Source: Paenibacillus camelliae (GTDB lineage Bacteria > Bacillota > Bacilli > Paenibacillales > Paenibacillaceae). Taken from it: a DNA stretch of 64,000 nt. The notes beneath the pieces are model-generated. The model made no database searches. It saw only the letters and a list, made by a program, of their open reading frames with translations, and was not told the DNA's origin. Numbering within the stretch: position 1 is the stretch's first letter; each line of letters starts with the position of its first letter. A program made the position numbers and the translations under genes. Below, piece after piece: positions 51,978-60,410 of this stretch. The stretch lies in contig NZ_JAMBNY010000006.1 of NCBI RefSeq assembly GCF_023715345.1, forward strand, positions 124,001-188,000, given 5' to 3'.

Positions 51978-52634
51978 ATGTCAGAAAAGATTTTAGTTGT
52001 ATTTCCACATCCAGATGATGAAGCATTCGGATTGTCAGGCACATTAGCTAAGTTTGTAGCCGAAGGTGCGCAGGTAACTTATGCATGCTTGACGCTAGGG
52101 GAAATGGGACGTGCCTTAGGCAACCCACCTATTGCCAATCGAGAGTCATTGCCGCTTATCCGCAAGGAAGAGCTAATCGCATCCTGCCAAGCGATCGGTA
52201 TTCAAGATCTTCGCATGCTTGGTTTTATGGATAAAACGGTTGAATTTGAGCCTAAGGAAGTGGTAGACGCAGCCATTCGCAGCATCTACGAGGAAGTAAA
52301 GCCGACGTTAGTATTTACATTCTTTCCAGGCTACAGCGTGCATCCGGATCATGATGCAACAGGCGCATCAGTCATTCGCGTGCTGCAGGAGCTTCCTGCT
52401 GAAGAGAGACCAAAGGTACTGTGCATCGGATTTTCTCACAATATGGTTCAAGACAACGGCGAGCCGGATGTATCGATTGATATAACAAATTATCTCGTCC
52501 AAAAAAGAAATGCCATAGCTGCGCATCAATCTCAATTTCAAATTAGTGAAATGTTCGGTAATGAAGACATTCATTCTGAAGAGGTTAAGCAACGCTTCGG
52601 AAAAGAAAAATTTTGGACGTATTCATTTCAATAG
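51978..52634 (+). CDS. bshB2: Bacillithiol biosynthesis deacetylase BshB2
   Basis: 218-aa LmbE/PIG-L family zinc deacetylase. The metal motif PHPDDE is at residues 10-15, followed by FGLSGTLAKF, CLTLGEMGRALGNPP and the second site HPDHDATG. BshB2 removes the acetyl group of GlcNAc-malate in bacillithiol synthesis, as second copy to BshB1, and may also act on bacillithiol S-conjugates. AGGAGGGAAGC before ATG. The YojF-BshB2 pair is in its standard order. Confidence 0.93.
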   Translation: MSEKILVVFPHPDDEAFGLSGTLAKFVAEGAQVTYACLTLGEMGRALGNPPIANRESLPLIRKEELIASCQAIGIQDLRMLGFMDKTVEFEPKEVVDAAIRSIYEEVKPTLVFTFFPGYSVHPDHDATGASVIRVLQELPAEERPKVLCIGFSHNMVQDNGEPDVSIDITNYLVQKRNAIAAHQSQFQISEMFGNEDIHSEEVKQRFGKEKFWTYSFQ

Positions 52635-52641
52635 GTTTTAG

Positions 52642-52673
52642 TAAAGAGGAGCATGCTCAGGCTTGCTCCTCTT
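52642..52673 (+). terminator. Rho-independent terminator
   Basis: AAAGAGGAGCATGC pairs with GCTTGCTCCTCTT across a TCAG loop, followed by a short T-rich CTTTG tail. Confidence 0.75.
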
Positions 52674-52718
52674 CTTTGAGGAGTGCTGCATTCATGAAAC
52701 AAATTAATGGAGGGAAGT

Positions 52719-53234
52719 ATGGGGACACCAGTAACGATTCGAGCTTATAAATATGGAGAACGCCTTCATTACGAATGGCCAGCTGAAGTGATCAAGCAAA
52801 CGGATGATTACGTGATGGTATTATGCAGGGCAGGCCGAACATTTACGCATCATACAAAAGGAAAAACCTTTACGATGCCCTATCCATCGATTGAGATATT
52901 CTATTTCAACCAATGGTATACTGTAGCGATTACGTTTCAGAGTGCTGATCGTTTGATGTATTACTGTAACATCGCTCAGCCCTCGCTATTGGAAGATCAA
53001 GTGCTTTCCTTTGTAGATCTTGACTTGGACTATATTAAAGAGCCGGATGAGTCGTGGAAGGTCGTAGACGAGGAAGAGTTTATTGCTCATCAGCAGCAAT
53101 TTGGCTATTCTCCACAATTAGTGGCTCGTGCAGAACAAGCGCTTGAAGAACTGAAGCAACTAATTGAAGAAGAGCGGTTTCCGTTTAATGGAGAGATCAA
53201 TGCATCGCTTTTAGAAAGCGTGCTTAAGAACTGA
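52719..53234 (+). CDS. DUF402 domain protein (nucleoside di/triphosphatase-like)
   Basis: 171-aa protein of the DUF402 family. Conserved elements are IRAYKYGERLHYEWPAEV, EIFYFNQWYTVAI, MYYCNIAQP, SFVDLDLDYIKEPDESWKVVDEEEF and the C-terminal amphipathic helix. Related proteins (Ntdp/YgaC of staphylococci and bacilli) hydrolyse nucleoside tri- and diphosphates using acidic residues of the VDLDLDY loop. The ATG at 52719 has GGAGGG (52709-52714) upstream; the ATG at 52707 overlaps it. Followed after 20 bases by an acetyltransferase gene. Confidence 0.85.
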   Translation: MGTPVTIRAYKYGERLHYEWPAEVIKQTDDYVMVLCRAGRTFTHHTKGKTFTMPYPSIEIFYFNQWYTVAITFQSADRLMYYCNIAQPSLLEDQVLSFVDLDLDYIKEPDESWKVVDEEEFIAHQQQFGYSPQLVARAEQALEELKQLIEEERFPFNGEINASLLESVLKN

Positions 53235-53254
53235 GTAAAAAGGAGATGATCACT

Positions 53255-53839
53255 ATGAAAACTGAGAAAGAAAAAATGTTAAGTCAAGAATATTACATAT
53301 GTTGGGACGAGGAGCTAACCGAAGAAAGAGAAAGAGCGAAAGATTTATTATTTGAATTTAATAAGTTGAAACCATCGGAACGCAAAGAAAGAAACCAAAT
53401 TATAAAAAAGTTGTTTCATACGGTAGGAGAAAATGCGTGGATTGAATCACCTTTTAACTGTGATTATGGCTATAACATTAAAGTTGGAGATAATTTCTAT
53501 GCGAACACCAACTGTACTATTTTGGATTGTGCAAAGGTTACGATTGGAAACAATGTGTTGATTGGTCCTAATGTTAGTTTATATACACCCAACCATGCTA
53601 TAGATGCAGATGAGCGTAAGGCTGGCTACGAGAGATCATTGCCTATTACTATAGGAGATAATGTATGGATTGGTGGTTCTGTTACGATTGTTCCAGGAGT
53701 GACAATTGGTGACAATGCTATTATTGGTGCAGGAAGTGTTGTAACTAAAGATATACCTGCAAAAGTGATTGCAGCAGGTGTACCATGCAGAGTGATGAGG
53801 CCTATAACTGAAAAGGATAATAAAGGACTGAGAATATAA
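53255..53839 (+). CDS. Sugar O-acetyltransferase (maltose/galactoside acetyltransferase-like)
   Basis: 194-aa hexapeptide-repeat enzyme. The N-terminal mac domain (MLSQEYYICWDEELTEERERA) is followed by left-handed beta-helix repeats (VTIGNNVLIGPNVSLYTPNH, IGDNVWIGGSVTIVPGV, IGDNAIIGAGSVVTKDIP) and the terminal AAGVPCRVMRPI. Catalytic His is in TPNHAID. It transfers acetyl from acetyl-CoA to a sugar hydroxyl, probably as detoxification. AAAGGAG 9 bases before the ATG at 53255. Its sequence is more AT-rich than the upstream gene and borders an AT-rich accessory zone. Confidence 0.92.
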   Translation: MKTEKEKMLSQEYYICWDEELTEERERAKDLLFEFNKLKPSERKERNQIIKKLFHTVGENAWIESPFNCDYGYNIKVGDNFYANTNCTILDCAKVTIGNNVLIGPNVSLYTPNHAIDADERKAGYERSLPITIGDNVWIGGSVTIVPGVTIGDNAIIGAGSVVTKDIPAKVIAAGVPCRVMRPITEKDNKGLRI

Positions 53840-54270
53840 AATAATAGATTGTTGATTAAGGATGAATTTGGAACCTCTTGAACCTAACGTAAAATGGCTC
53901 GACTTGTAAGTGAATATAGTCAAAGGTTAACGCGGACTGACCATTTGGAATAATGAAACCGCAATGAGATAACATAGAGATAGTGAGTATCGTAAAAGTC
54001 GATTGGATTTATCTTACCCTGCAAGTTACGATAGTACATAACAATAACTGTAATTACAAAGGATTACTAGAAAATAATCAATTTTTTTGTAAATAACCTC
54101 TAGAATAACACATCTATTCCTTCTACAGCTGCTAGCACGGATAATGTATTTGATTTATATAAAATTCGAAAACGCAAAACCGATCAGACTATTGTCTGAT
54201 CGGTTTTGTTTATTTTTAGTTTAATTTTTAGTAATCAATAACCACTCAACAAACTTTACAACAGAAGTAA
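53840..54270. other. AT-rich intergenic region
   Basis: No supportable gene. It contains a 14-bp bidirectional terminator at 54176-54207 (AAAACCGATCAGAC / GTCTGATCGGTTTT, TATT loop, T-rich on one side and A-rich on the other). That serves the minus-strand small gene at 54271-54372. The rest (53840-54170) shows only stop-rich frames. Confidence 0.6.
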
Positions 54271-54372
54271 TTATAAATAATAGAATTTACGAAGAACCTT
54301 AAATAAAAAATAAGCAACTACGATCACTATGAATATAAGAAAGACGGGATGATTTAAGAAAAACTCAATCAT
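54271..54372 (-). CDS. 33-aa single-pass membrane peptide (toxin-like)
   Basis: Short gene reading MIEFFLNHPVFLIFIVIVV and ending AYFLFKVLRKFYYL. One transmembrane helix (about residues 9-25) and a basic, aromatic tail. The ribosome binding site GAGGTG lies 7 bases before the ATG, and a perfect 14-bp terminator follows about 65 bases after the stop. Size, a single helix and a short positive tail are those of type I toxins or other small membrane regulators; no antisense RNA gene was proven. Strong ribosome binding site and terminator make a real gene likely. Confidence 0.5.
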   Translation of the reverse strand: MIEFFLNHPVFLIFIVIVVAYFLFKVLRKFYYL

Positions 54373-54729
54373 AATTTATCACCTCGTCTTCATAGAATCC
54401 ATTTTCTTCACTACTTGTTATAAAGACAAAGTATAGTACATTCCCCTTATCTTAAAAAATATTTTGGTCATATAATCTACGATACACTTGTCTTCAAACT
54501 GCCTAGGGCCAGTCTACAACTTTGTTTTACAGTATAATACTTAAATTTCAATAAAACATGAATTACAGCAAAAGGTTACAAAAAATATAACTATAAGTGA
54601 ATAATATAGGAATTTATACAAATAATTCTTGTGTTTGATTAATTTATATGATAATTTATAGAAGTATTTTCAAAAAAATGGAAGGAGTTAAATGTTTTAT
54701 TAAATTTACAAAAAAATGGAGGAAATTTA
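54373..54729. other. AT-rich promoter region for two divergent genes
   Basis: 357 bases. To the right, two similar ribosome binding sites occur in tandem: AAAAAAATGGAAGGAG before a three-codon frame (ATG at 54692, Met-Phe-Tyr-stop) and AAAAAAATGGAGGAAATTTA before the gene at 54730. To the left, TATACT/TACTAT near 54430 on the minus strand may drive the 33-aa gene. No other feature was seen. Confidence 0.45.
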
Positions 54730-55455
54730 ATGAAAATGATAATCAGGAAAATATTGGTATCTAGCTTGATCGCAACAACACTTGTTTCAGGAAGTTCTCT
54801 TGTAAGCGCAGGTTCATTTTATTCTGAGGAAGAGAAGCAAGATTGGCGTGAATCTTATGAGCTATCTAAACGGAATAACTTTATTGAAAAAAATGATATA
54901 ATTGACGAGGTTCATTCTAAGGGAATAATTAGACCTTATGCAGATTTGCCTGGGACAGGTTCTCTGGATGTGAAGACGGTTACATATGCTTGGTATGGTG
55001 CACCAATAGTTCAAGATGAAAAAACGGGAAAGTTTGATCTAATAAAAGATATTACAGTAACAATCTTGGGAACACTAACTACTTCTGTTAGAGCATTGAT
55101 TTTATCGATTTTTGACATAACATTATCTAATATTGATGTTCAACAATCTGCAAAAGCAGAAACAAAGATTTCTTATAATTTCCCTACCAAACAAGGACTT
55201 GTGTATTACAATAACAAATGGAATCTTCATTTTGAGAGCACAAATCGAAATACTTACAAGCATTATTCTGGTTACTATCATGATACTAATAAGAATGTCC
55301 GCCAGGCACAAAAAGATTTCGTTCCTGCTACAGGATATTCTGCAATAAGAGTGGAGGCTGCACCTAATTATTACAACCACTCTTACATTATGAATCAAGC
55401 TTACTTGAACTATTTACAGGATAAGAAATACTCCGACGAAGATTGGATGGATTAG
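54730..55455 (+). CDS. Secreted protein of unknown function
   Basis: 241-aa exported protein: signal peptide (about 1-28, RKILVSSLIATTLVSGSSLVSAG), an acidic N-terminal helix, and a Tyr/Asn/His-rich beta C-terminal part (YNNKWNLHFES, YKHYSGYYHDTNKN). An internal hydrophobic stretch (about 105-135, VTILGTLTTSVRALILSIFD) could contact membranes. I do not recognise the family. AATGGAGGAAATTTA before ATG. The A/T-rich codon choice differs from the main genome, suggesting acquired DNA. It precedes a small lipoprotein gene. Confidence 0.6.
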   Translation: MKMIIRKILVSSLIATTLVSGSSLVSAGSFYSEEEKQDWRESYELSKRNNFIEKNDIIDEVHSKGIIRPYADLPGTGSLDVKTVTYAWYGAPIVQDEKTGKFDLIKDITVTILGTLTTSVRALILSIFDITLSNIDVQQSAKAETKISYNFPTKQGLVYYNNKWNLHFESTNRNTYKHYSGYYHDTNKNVRQAQKDFVPATGYSAIRVEAAPNYYNHSYIMNQAYLNYLQDKKYSDEDWMD

Positions 55456-55468
55456 TTTTAAATAATAA

Positions 55469-55492
55469 GAGACCTGCTTAAATGCAGGTCTC
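55469..55492 (+). terminator. Short hairpin between two small exported-protein genes
   Basis: GAGACCTGC (55469-55477) pairs perfectly with GCAGGTCTC (55484-55492), loop TTAAAT. No T-run follows, so it may act as a processing or attenuation site between 54730 and 55516. Confidence 0.55.
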
Positions 55493-55515
55493 AATATTAG
55501 AATGGAGAGTCAACG

Positions 55516-56076
55516 ATGAAAAAACAAATAATTACCACGCTCATTTTAATATTACTTTTAATTCCTGTGGGATGTTCAAACGATGAACATTCAGATGCTA
55601 AAGCAACGTATGTTTCTGAAGCTAGCGATTTAATAAATTTTATGAAAAATGATCCTTATGAAAACAATCCGAATAATTACTCCTTAATAAATACTTCCAA
55701 ACTATTAATTGAAGAAGATGCAGTACGGTTAGAGTATGAGATTTTTATACAAGATCCAAAAGTAATTATGAAGGAAGTAATAATGTCCTTCCATTTAGCA
55801 GATGATATGATGAATTATTTGAATGCAAATAACGTTTTTCACACAAACACAGATTATGACAATTCTTTTGACATTACTCCTGCTGGTGAAGTAGAAGGTG
55901 CAAGTTTATCTAGAGCCTTTGTATTAGAACCAACAAAAATTGACGATAAAATACTAAGTATATATGAGACAATATACATTAAAATTTCTTATACTGTAGA
56001 TAGTGAACGGATTGAAGATTACTTTAAAATGAAAATATCGCCTTCTCCAGAACTTGAGGCATACTTAATAAATTGA
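55516..56076 (+). CDS. Small lipoprotein of unknown function
   Basis: 186-aa lipoprotein with a clean signal and lipobox IPVGC (Cys20), followed by SNDEHSD. The mature part is acidic, with mixed alpha/beta pattern (LIEEDAVRLEYEIFIQDP, IYETIYIKISYTVDSERIEDYF). No family recognised. GGAGAG before the ATG. Likely cotranscribed with the secreted protein upstream (about 60 bases apart); a good terminator follows. Its AT-rich codon use matches that neighbour. Confidence 0.65.
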   Translation: MKKQIITTLILILLLIPVGCSNDEHSDAKATYVSEASDLINFMKNDPYENNPNNYSLINTSKLLIEEDAVRLEYEIFIQDPKVIMKEVIMSFHLADDMMNYLNANNVFHTNTDYDNSFDITPAGEVEGASLSRAFVLEPTKIDDKILSIYETIYIKISYTVDSERIEDYFKMKISPSPELEAYLIN

Positions 56077-56165
56077 TAACTCTATTGTAACTGTATGAAT
56101 ATTAACAACAATGATTAGGATTTTCTTTTCTTAAAGCATATATTTTATAGTACTTGATAGTAACT

Positions 56166-56202
56166 GAGCCAATTCGAACTATTTGAATTGGTTCTCTTTT
56201 TG
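56166..56202 (+). terminator. Rho-independent terminator
   Basis: GAGCCAATTCGAA pairs with TTGAATTGGTTC (one wobble), loop CTAT, followed by TCTTTTT. Confidence 0.8.
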
Positions 56203-56262
56203 AAAAATATGCATAGCTACGTAATAAGGTATATTTACACTATACAGATATGAACAGGGGCA

Positions 56263-56716
56263 GAACGGAAGATCGTCTTCAGAGATATCGAACGGATGAA
56301 AGCCATTAAAAAAGAGTCTTTGATGTTGCTTCATGATTGAGAAAGGGACAAGCACCACTATCAACTTATCGTTACTGCCATCTCGATTCGACACTAATGT
56401 TATCGGCAATGATCTCTGTAACGAATACTTTTTTCAACTCGTTGTTCTCGTAGTTCCAAACTCGTATACGACCTTCAACTACAGTTAAATGACCTTTATA
56501 TAAAAAAATTACACATGTCTCAGCTAACTGTCTCCATGTAACAACTGGAATAAAATCGATTCTCACTCTCCATCTAAAAAACGACCGATCTATAACTTTA
56601 GTGAACTGAGTCACTTCTAAACGGCTTGGAATAGGTGAACCTATGTTATCACCAGCCTTTCCCTCCTTAGTAAAGTGCGTGCGATTTACACCGCACACGG
56701 CACGCCATCGCAACAA
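56263..56716 (-). pseudogene. ssb: Decayed single-stranded DNA-binding protein gene (ssb)
   Basis: On the minus strand, 56372-56660 still encodes an SSB OB-fold: VTQFTKVIDRSFF, VRIDFIPVVTWRQLAE, EGRIRVWNYENNELKK and VFVTEIIADNI. The start of the domain is in another frame (RFTYSKP, near 56622-56642), and the acidic C-terminal tip FDISEDDLPF (to 56263) is in a third register with no stop codon after it. At least two frameshifts and a lost stop have therefore broken it. It is a relic of an extra ssb, as carried by plasmids, phages and integrative elements. Confidence 0.75.
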
Positions 56717-57000
56717 ATTCCAATGTATTACAGTTTCAACTCAAGAGTTATCAGCATCTGAGCGACAATTACAATTAACTACACTATTAAATCTCTAATT
56801 TCACCTGTTTATTGAGTTTCGCTCTGTAACTCTCGACTTACTTATTAACTTGTGTCTGTGTGCAACAAATCTTTTGATTTTATGAAATAATTAACATTCA
56901 ATTAAATATTGCTAAGTCAAAAAAATAAGGGCTGACTCGGCGTTAGGTTCATTAACGACGGGTCAGCCCAATTTCATTGTGACATATTCTTAGAATTAGA
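56717..57000. other. Intergenic region with terminator of the mrp operon
   Basis: A terminator for the minus-strand mrp operon: GGGCTGAC (56929-56936) pairs with GTCAGCCC (56962-56969), and TTATTTTTT follows on the minus strand. No gene signal is visible in 56717-56925. Confidence 0.75.
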
Positions 57001-57381
57001 TTAACTTTCTGCTTCAACCGGCCTTACCATTTCTTCCTCCATCGCTTCCTTGCTGTGCAGCTTCTTCAGATCATCCTGGACACTGATCGGAGCTAGCGGC
57101 GAACCGTAGCGATGAGCAGAGCGTATAATCAAATGACCTGCAAGTGGCGCCGTGAAGAAAACGAACACGATACCAAGCAGTAGACGAATACTGGATACGC
57201 CGTGTGTAAATAAGAAGTAAATAAAGCCCCCAAGTAATATCGAAAGTATCCCTAGCGTGGCACTTTTCGTTGAAGCGTGCGCACGATTGTAAACGTCAGG
57301 CAGACGAAGGAGACCTAGAGAGCTGATTAAGCTCATTGCAGTGCCAACGAGAACAAGTAGAGCGACGATCCACTCAATCAT
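57001..57381 (-). CDS. mrpG: Na+/H+ antiporter subunit MrpG (MnhG)
   Basis: 126-aa protein with three transmembrane helices. The pattern WIVALLVLVGTAMSLISSLGLLRLPDVYNRAHASTKSATLGI is the MnhG/PhaG signature. The ATG at 57381 has GGACGG upstream and overlaps the mrpF stop (8 bases); the GTG at 57405 is too close to a G-run to be a good start. Last gene of the operon, followed by its terminator. Subunit G is a small accessory part of the cation/proton antiporter. Confidence 0.95.
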   Translation of the reverse strand: MIEWIVALLVLVGTAMSLISSLGLLRLPDVYNRAHASTKSATLGILSILLGGFIYFLFTHGVSSIRLLLGIVFVFFTAPLAGHLIIRSAHRYGSPLAPISVQDDLKKLHSKEAMEEEMVRPVEAES

Positions 57382-57658
57382 TGCGTTTCCGTCCAATAAC
57401 GACACCCCTTTCCATATAGCGGCTTAGGGCAATAGTGCTCAGAAATGCCAATATACCAATTAATAATATCGTTTCTAAATATGCGTGTGAATCCAGCTGT
57501 ATTGATAATACAGCAACAATCCCAATGACAATATAACCAATAGAATCTAGTGCTAAGATACGGTCATGTACAGTAGGACCTTTAATAATTCGATACAATG
57601 TGAGGAGAAGTGAGACCGTAAGCAAAAACATAGCTATCAGCATAATTGTGTCAAACAT
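57374..57658 (-). CDS. mrpF: Na+/H+ antiporter subunit MrpF (MnhF)
   Basis: 94 aa with three transmembrane helices: IMLIAMFLLTVSLLLTLYRIIKGPTVHDRILALDSIGYIVIGIVA carries the MnhF motif GPTxxDRxxALD. It starts at the base where mrpE ends (one-base overlap), showing tight coupling. Part of the seven-subunit membrane antiporter. Confidence 0.95.
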   Translation of the reverse strand: MFDTIMLIAMFLLTVSLLLTLYRIIKGPTVHDRILALDSIGYIVIGIVAVLSIQLDSHAYLETILLIGILAFLSTIALSRYMERGVVIGRKRND

Positions 57659-58134
57659 TATCTCATCACCTCGATTATCGCTTTTTCAAATCTCTTTTTC
57701 GTTTTCATGATGTTGTTATTAAAATCGTCAGCATCCATAGCGTGAATAAAAAGTACTCGTGCCTTTTGGTCGATTTCCATAACGACAGAACCTGGCGTTA
57801 AAGTGATCAGCGTAACAAGCAGGGAAATTTCGAGATCGGACTCGAGCACCGTAGTTGTACGAAAGATCCCTGGCTTGATTTTAATTTTCGGTCTCATAAT
57901 TTCTTTTATTACGGTAATGCTTGATTTGAATAGCTCTATGATGAACAAGAGCAGCAGCTTAATCACTGCAATCGCCTTTTTTCCGTAGAAAGGTACCGGG
58001 AAAAAACGCCTCATCGAGGATATAATGGCGAAGCCAATCACATAGCCCACAGTAAAGCTTACTACATCCCAGTTCTCATTGAGCAGCATCCAAGTAATCG
58101 CAATTAACAGGTTAATTAAAATCTGTGTTGTCAT
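57658..58134 (-). CDS. mrpE: Na+/H+ antiporter subunit MrpE (MnhE)
   Basis: 158-aa subunit with two or three N-terminal transmembrane helices and a soluble tail. PKIKIKPGIFRTTTVLESDLEISLLVTLITLTPGSVVMEID is the MnhE signature. GGGAAG about 9 bases before ATG. 39 bases separate it from mrpD, the largest gap in the operon. Confidence 0.95.
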   Translation of the reverse strand: MTTQILINLLIAITWMLLNENWDVVSFTVGYVIGFAIISSMRRFFPVPFYGKKAIAVIKLLLLFIIELFKSSITVIKEIMRPKIKIKPGIFRTTTVLESDLEISLLVTLITLTPGSVVMEIDQKARVLFIHAMDADDFNNNIMKTKKRFEKAIIEVMR

Positions 58135-58173
58135 AGATTTACACTTCCCTTTTACTTAGGTTGAATCAAGGAC

Positions 58174-59652
58174 TTATTGCTTGAGAACAGCCTCGATATA
58201 TAGGTTTGGATTGACCATGACCTCGGTAGCTTGAGTAACGTATGTATTCACCCATTCGGCGCCAAGACCCATTGCAACAATACAAACAACTAATATCGTC
58301 CCTGGAAGCAGTGCGTGCTTACCTGTGGAGTATTCCTGCCCTTCGCTCATCAAGGTTTCACCCCAGAAGCTGTGAATAAATATTTTCAGAATAGAATAAA
58401 GCACCATTAAGCTAGTGATTAAGCCGATAATGGATACAGCCAGCTCGCCAGCAGCAATTGCACCTTGCAATATCATGACCTTGCCAATAAAGCCGCTTAA
58501 CGGTGGAACGCCTGCAAGCGCGAGCATACCGATAAAGAAGAGCCATCCGAGCAGTGGACGAAATAAGATAAGTCCACTAAATTCCTTCAGCTTGTCTGTG
58601 CCGAATATATTGATGATTGCTCCACCTGTAATAAAGATCAGCGCTTTAGACAGCATATCATGAATTAAGTAGTAGAAAGAACCGCTTAAGGATTGCTCCG
58701 TACCAACCGCAACCCCGAATAAGATGAAGCCGACAGAGATAATGACATTATAGGATAGAATCTTTTTGATCTCCCAATGCGATACTGCCCCCAATGCCCC
58801 CAATATCATCGTGAGCGCCGCCATCCATAGCATTACCGTATGCGTAATTTCTGGCTTGTGATAGAACAGCAGCGTGAATGTACGGATGATGGTATACACT
58901 CCGACCTTCGTAAGCAATGCGGCAAACAATGCAGCAATAGGCGGAGGTGGTGCACTATATGAGCCTGGTAGCCAGAAGAACAGTAAGAGTCCTGATTTCA
59001 ATCCGAATACCGTCAAATATAAAAAGCTGATGGCAGTCAGTAAACCATCTTGACCAGCTAAAGCGATTCGTTCGGACAGATGCGCCAGATTGAGCGTACC
59101 GGTCGCAGCATACAGATAAGCGGTAGCAATAACGAAAAGCGTTGAAGCTATGATATTAATGATGACATACTTCATGGACTCGCGCAGCTGAATTTTTCTA
59201 CCGCCCAAGGCAATGAGTACATAGGATGAGATGAGCATTACCTCAAAAAATACAAAGAGGTTAAAAATATCTCCTGTTAAAAAGCTGCCGTTGACTCCAG
59301 TTAGCAAGACAAGAATCATCGGATATACAAAGTGCTTCTTATGGCCGGTATCTATCGATTGAAAGCCATAAAGCAAGCACATGAGTGTTACAAAGCTCGC
59401 TACAGCAACTAAGACGACAGCAAGCATATCCCCTACGAGAACGATACCGAATGGTGCAGACCAACCGCCTAATTCGAGTACTAGAATTTGTTCAGTCGAT
59501 ACATAGTAAACGGTAAAGAGTGAGACGCCAATCGTTGCGAGAAGACTGAGCACGGTAAGCCACTGCTGCAGCTTAATGCGATCGCGGAAAAATACGAGCA
59601 CCATAGCCATCAGCAATGGGATAATGATCGGGTAAATTAGTAAATTACTCAT
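58174..59652 (-). CDS. mrpD: Na+/H+ antiporter subunit MrpD (MnhD)
   Basis: 492-aa, 14 transmembrane helices, homologous to complex I NuoN/ND2-ND4. Conserved antiporter-like features: FLTGDIFNLFVFFEVMLISSYVLIALGG with the key Glu, KSGLLLFFWLPGSYSAPPPPIAALFAALLTKVGVYTIIR with Lys, and LAGVPPLSGFIGK. AGAGGAG lies 5-10 bases before the ATG; 8-base overlap with mrpC. Core ion-translocating subunit with MrpA. Confidence 0.96.
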   Translation of the reverse strand: MSNLLIYPIIIPLLMAMVLVFFRDRIKLQQWLTVLSLLATIGVSLFTVYYVSTEQILVLELGGWSAPFGIVLVGDMLAVVLVAVASFVTLMCLLYGFQSIDTGHKKHFVYPMILVLLTGVNGSFLTGDIFNLFVFFEVMLISSYVLIALGGRKIQLRESMKYVIINIIASTLFVIATAYLYAATGTLNLAHLSERIALAGQDGLLTAISFLYLTVFGLKSGLLLFFWLPGSYSAPPPPIAALFAALLTKVGVYTIIRTFTLLFYHKPEITHTVMLWMAALTMILGALGAVSHWEIKKILSYNVIISVGFILFGVAVGTEQSLSGSFYYLIHDMLSKALIFITGGAIINIFGTDKLKEFSGLILFRPLLGWLFFIGMLALAGVPPLSGFIGKVMILQGAIAAGELAVSIIGLITSLMVLYSILKIFIHSFWGETLMSEGQEYSTGKHALLPGTILVVCIVAMGLGAEWVNTYVTQATEVMVNPNLYIEAVLKQ

Positions 59653-59983
59653 GCGACTCTCCTCTCAGCTTTTTCATGTTGTCTGTTCCCAGCTCAATAT
59701 ACGTGCGGTAGCCGAGAACGAGCAGCAGTGCTGTAAGTGCAAAGCTGATAACAATGGATGTTAAGATTAGCGCTTGTGGAATGGGATCAGTATAAGCATC
59801 GGCATGCTCACCAAGCAGCGGAGCAGCTCCTCGCTTTAGACCGTTAATGGCCATAAGCATCATGTGCGTAGCGTGACTGAATAATGTAATACCAAGGACA
59901 ATGCGCAAAAAGTTCTTATTCAATATGAGATAAGTAGCTATCGTAAAAAGGATGCCAGATAATATAATCATAAACGTTTCCAT
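59645..59983 (-). CDS. mrpC: Na+/H+ antiporter subunit MrpC (MnhC)
   Basis: 112-aa, three transmembrane helices, homologous to complex I NuoK. NKNFLRIVLGITLFSHATHMMLMAINGLKRGAAPLL and DPIPQALILTSIVISFALTALLL are the defining motifs. Overlaps mrpB by one base and mrpD by 8. Confidence 0.96.
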   Translation of the reverse strand: METFMIILSGILFTIATYLILNKNFLRIVLGITLFSHATHMMLMAINGLKRGAAPLLGEHADAYTDPIPQALILTSIVISFALTALLLVLGYRTYIELGTDNMKKLRGESHE

Positions 59984-60408
59984 TAGATGTCATCCTCACT
60001 TATGCTTGTAATAATCGTCATCGTAGTACCTACAACACACATATATACCCCGAGGTCAAATATCATTGCGGTTGTAAGCTCAGTATTCCCTAGGAAAGGG
60101 AGCTCGACGTATTTGAATGTTTGTGAAAGAAAAGGCACACCTAACACAAGAGATCCCACACCAGTCAATACAGATACTAACACACCGGTTGCAGCAAGCT
60201 TCTTATAATCTACAGGGAAGACCTCCTGAACGGTCTGCAGATCGAAAGCAATATAAAGCAGAACTAGAGCAGAGGCCGTTATTAGACCTCCGATAAACCC
60301 TCCACCCGGATTATTGTGACCCGCAAACAGTACATATATGGAGAACGTCATGATGATAAAAACTAAAATTTTTGTAGCTGTTTGTAAATATACATCGGTG
60401 AACTTCAT
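59983..60408 (-). CDS. mrpB: Na+/H+ antiporter subunit MrpB (MnhB)
   Basis: 141 aa with four transmembrane helices. AGHNNPGGGFIGGLITASALVLLYIAFD is the MnhB motif, with a C-terminal DLGVYMCVVGTTMTIITSI. Directly follows mrpA (2 bases). In the complex it packs with the C-terminal part of MrpA. Confidence 0.96.
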   Translation of the reverse strand: MKFTDVYLQTATKILVFIIMTFSIYVLFAGHNNPGGGFIGGLITASALVLLYIAFDLQTVQEVFPVDYKKLAATGVLVSVLTGVGSLVLGVPFLSQTFKYVELPFLGNTELTTAMIFDLGVYMCVVGTTMTIITSISEDDI

Positions 60409-60410
60409 GT

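Noticed and set aside
56179-56409. Independent 76-codon minus-strand gene
   Set aside because: Its only recognisable part is the SSB C-terminal tip in the frame left by ssb decay, and no ribosome binding site fits.
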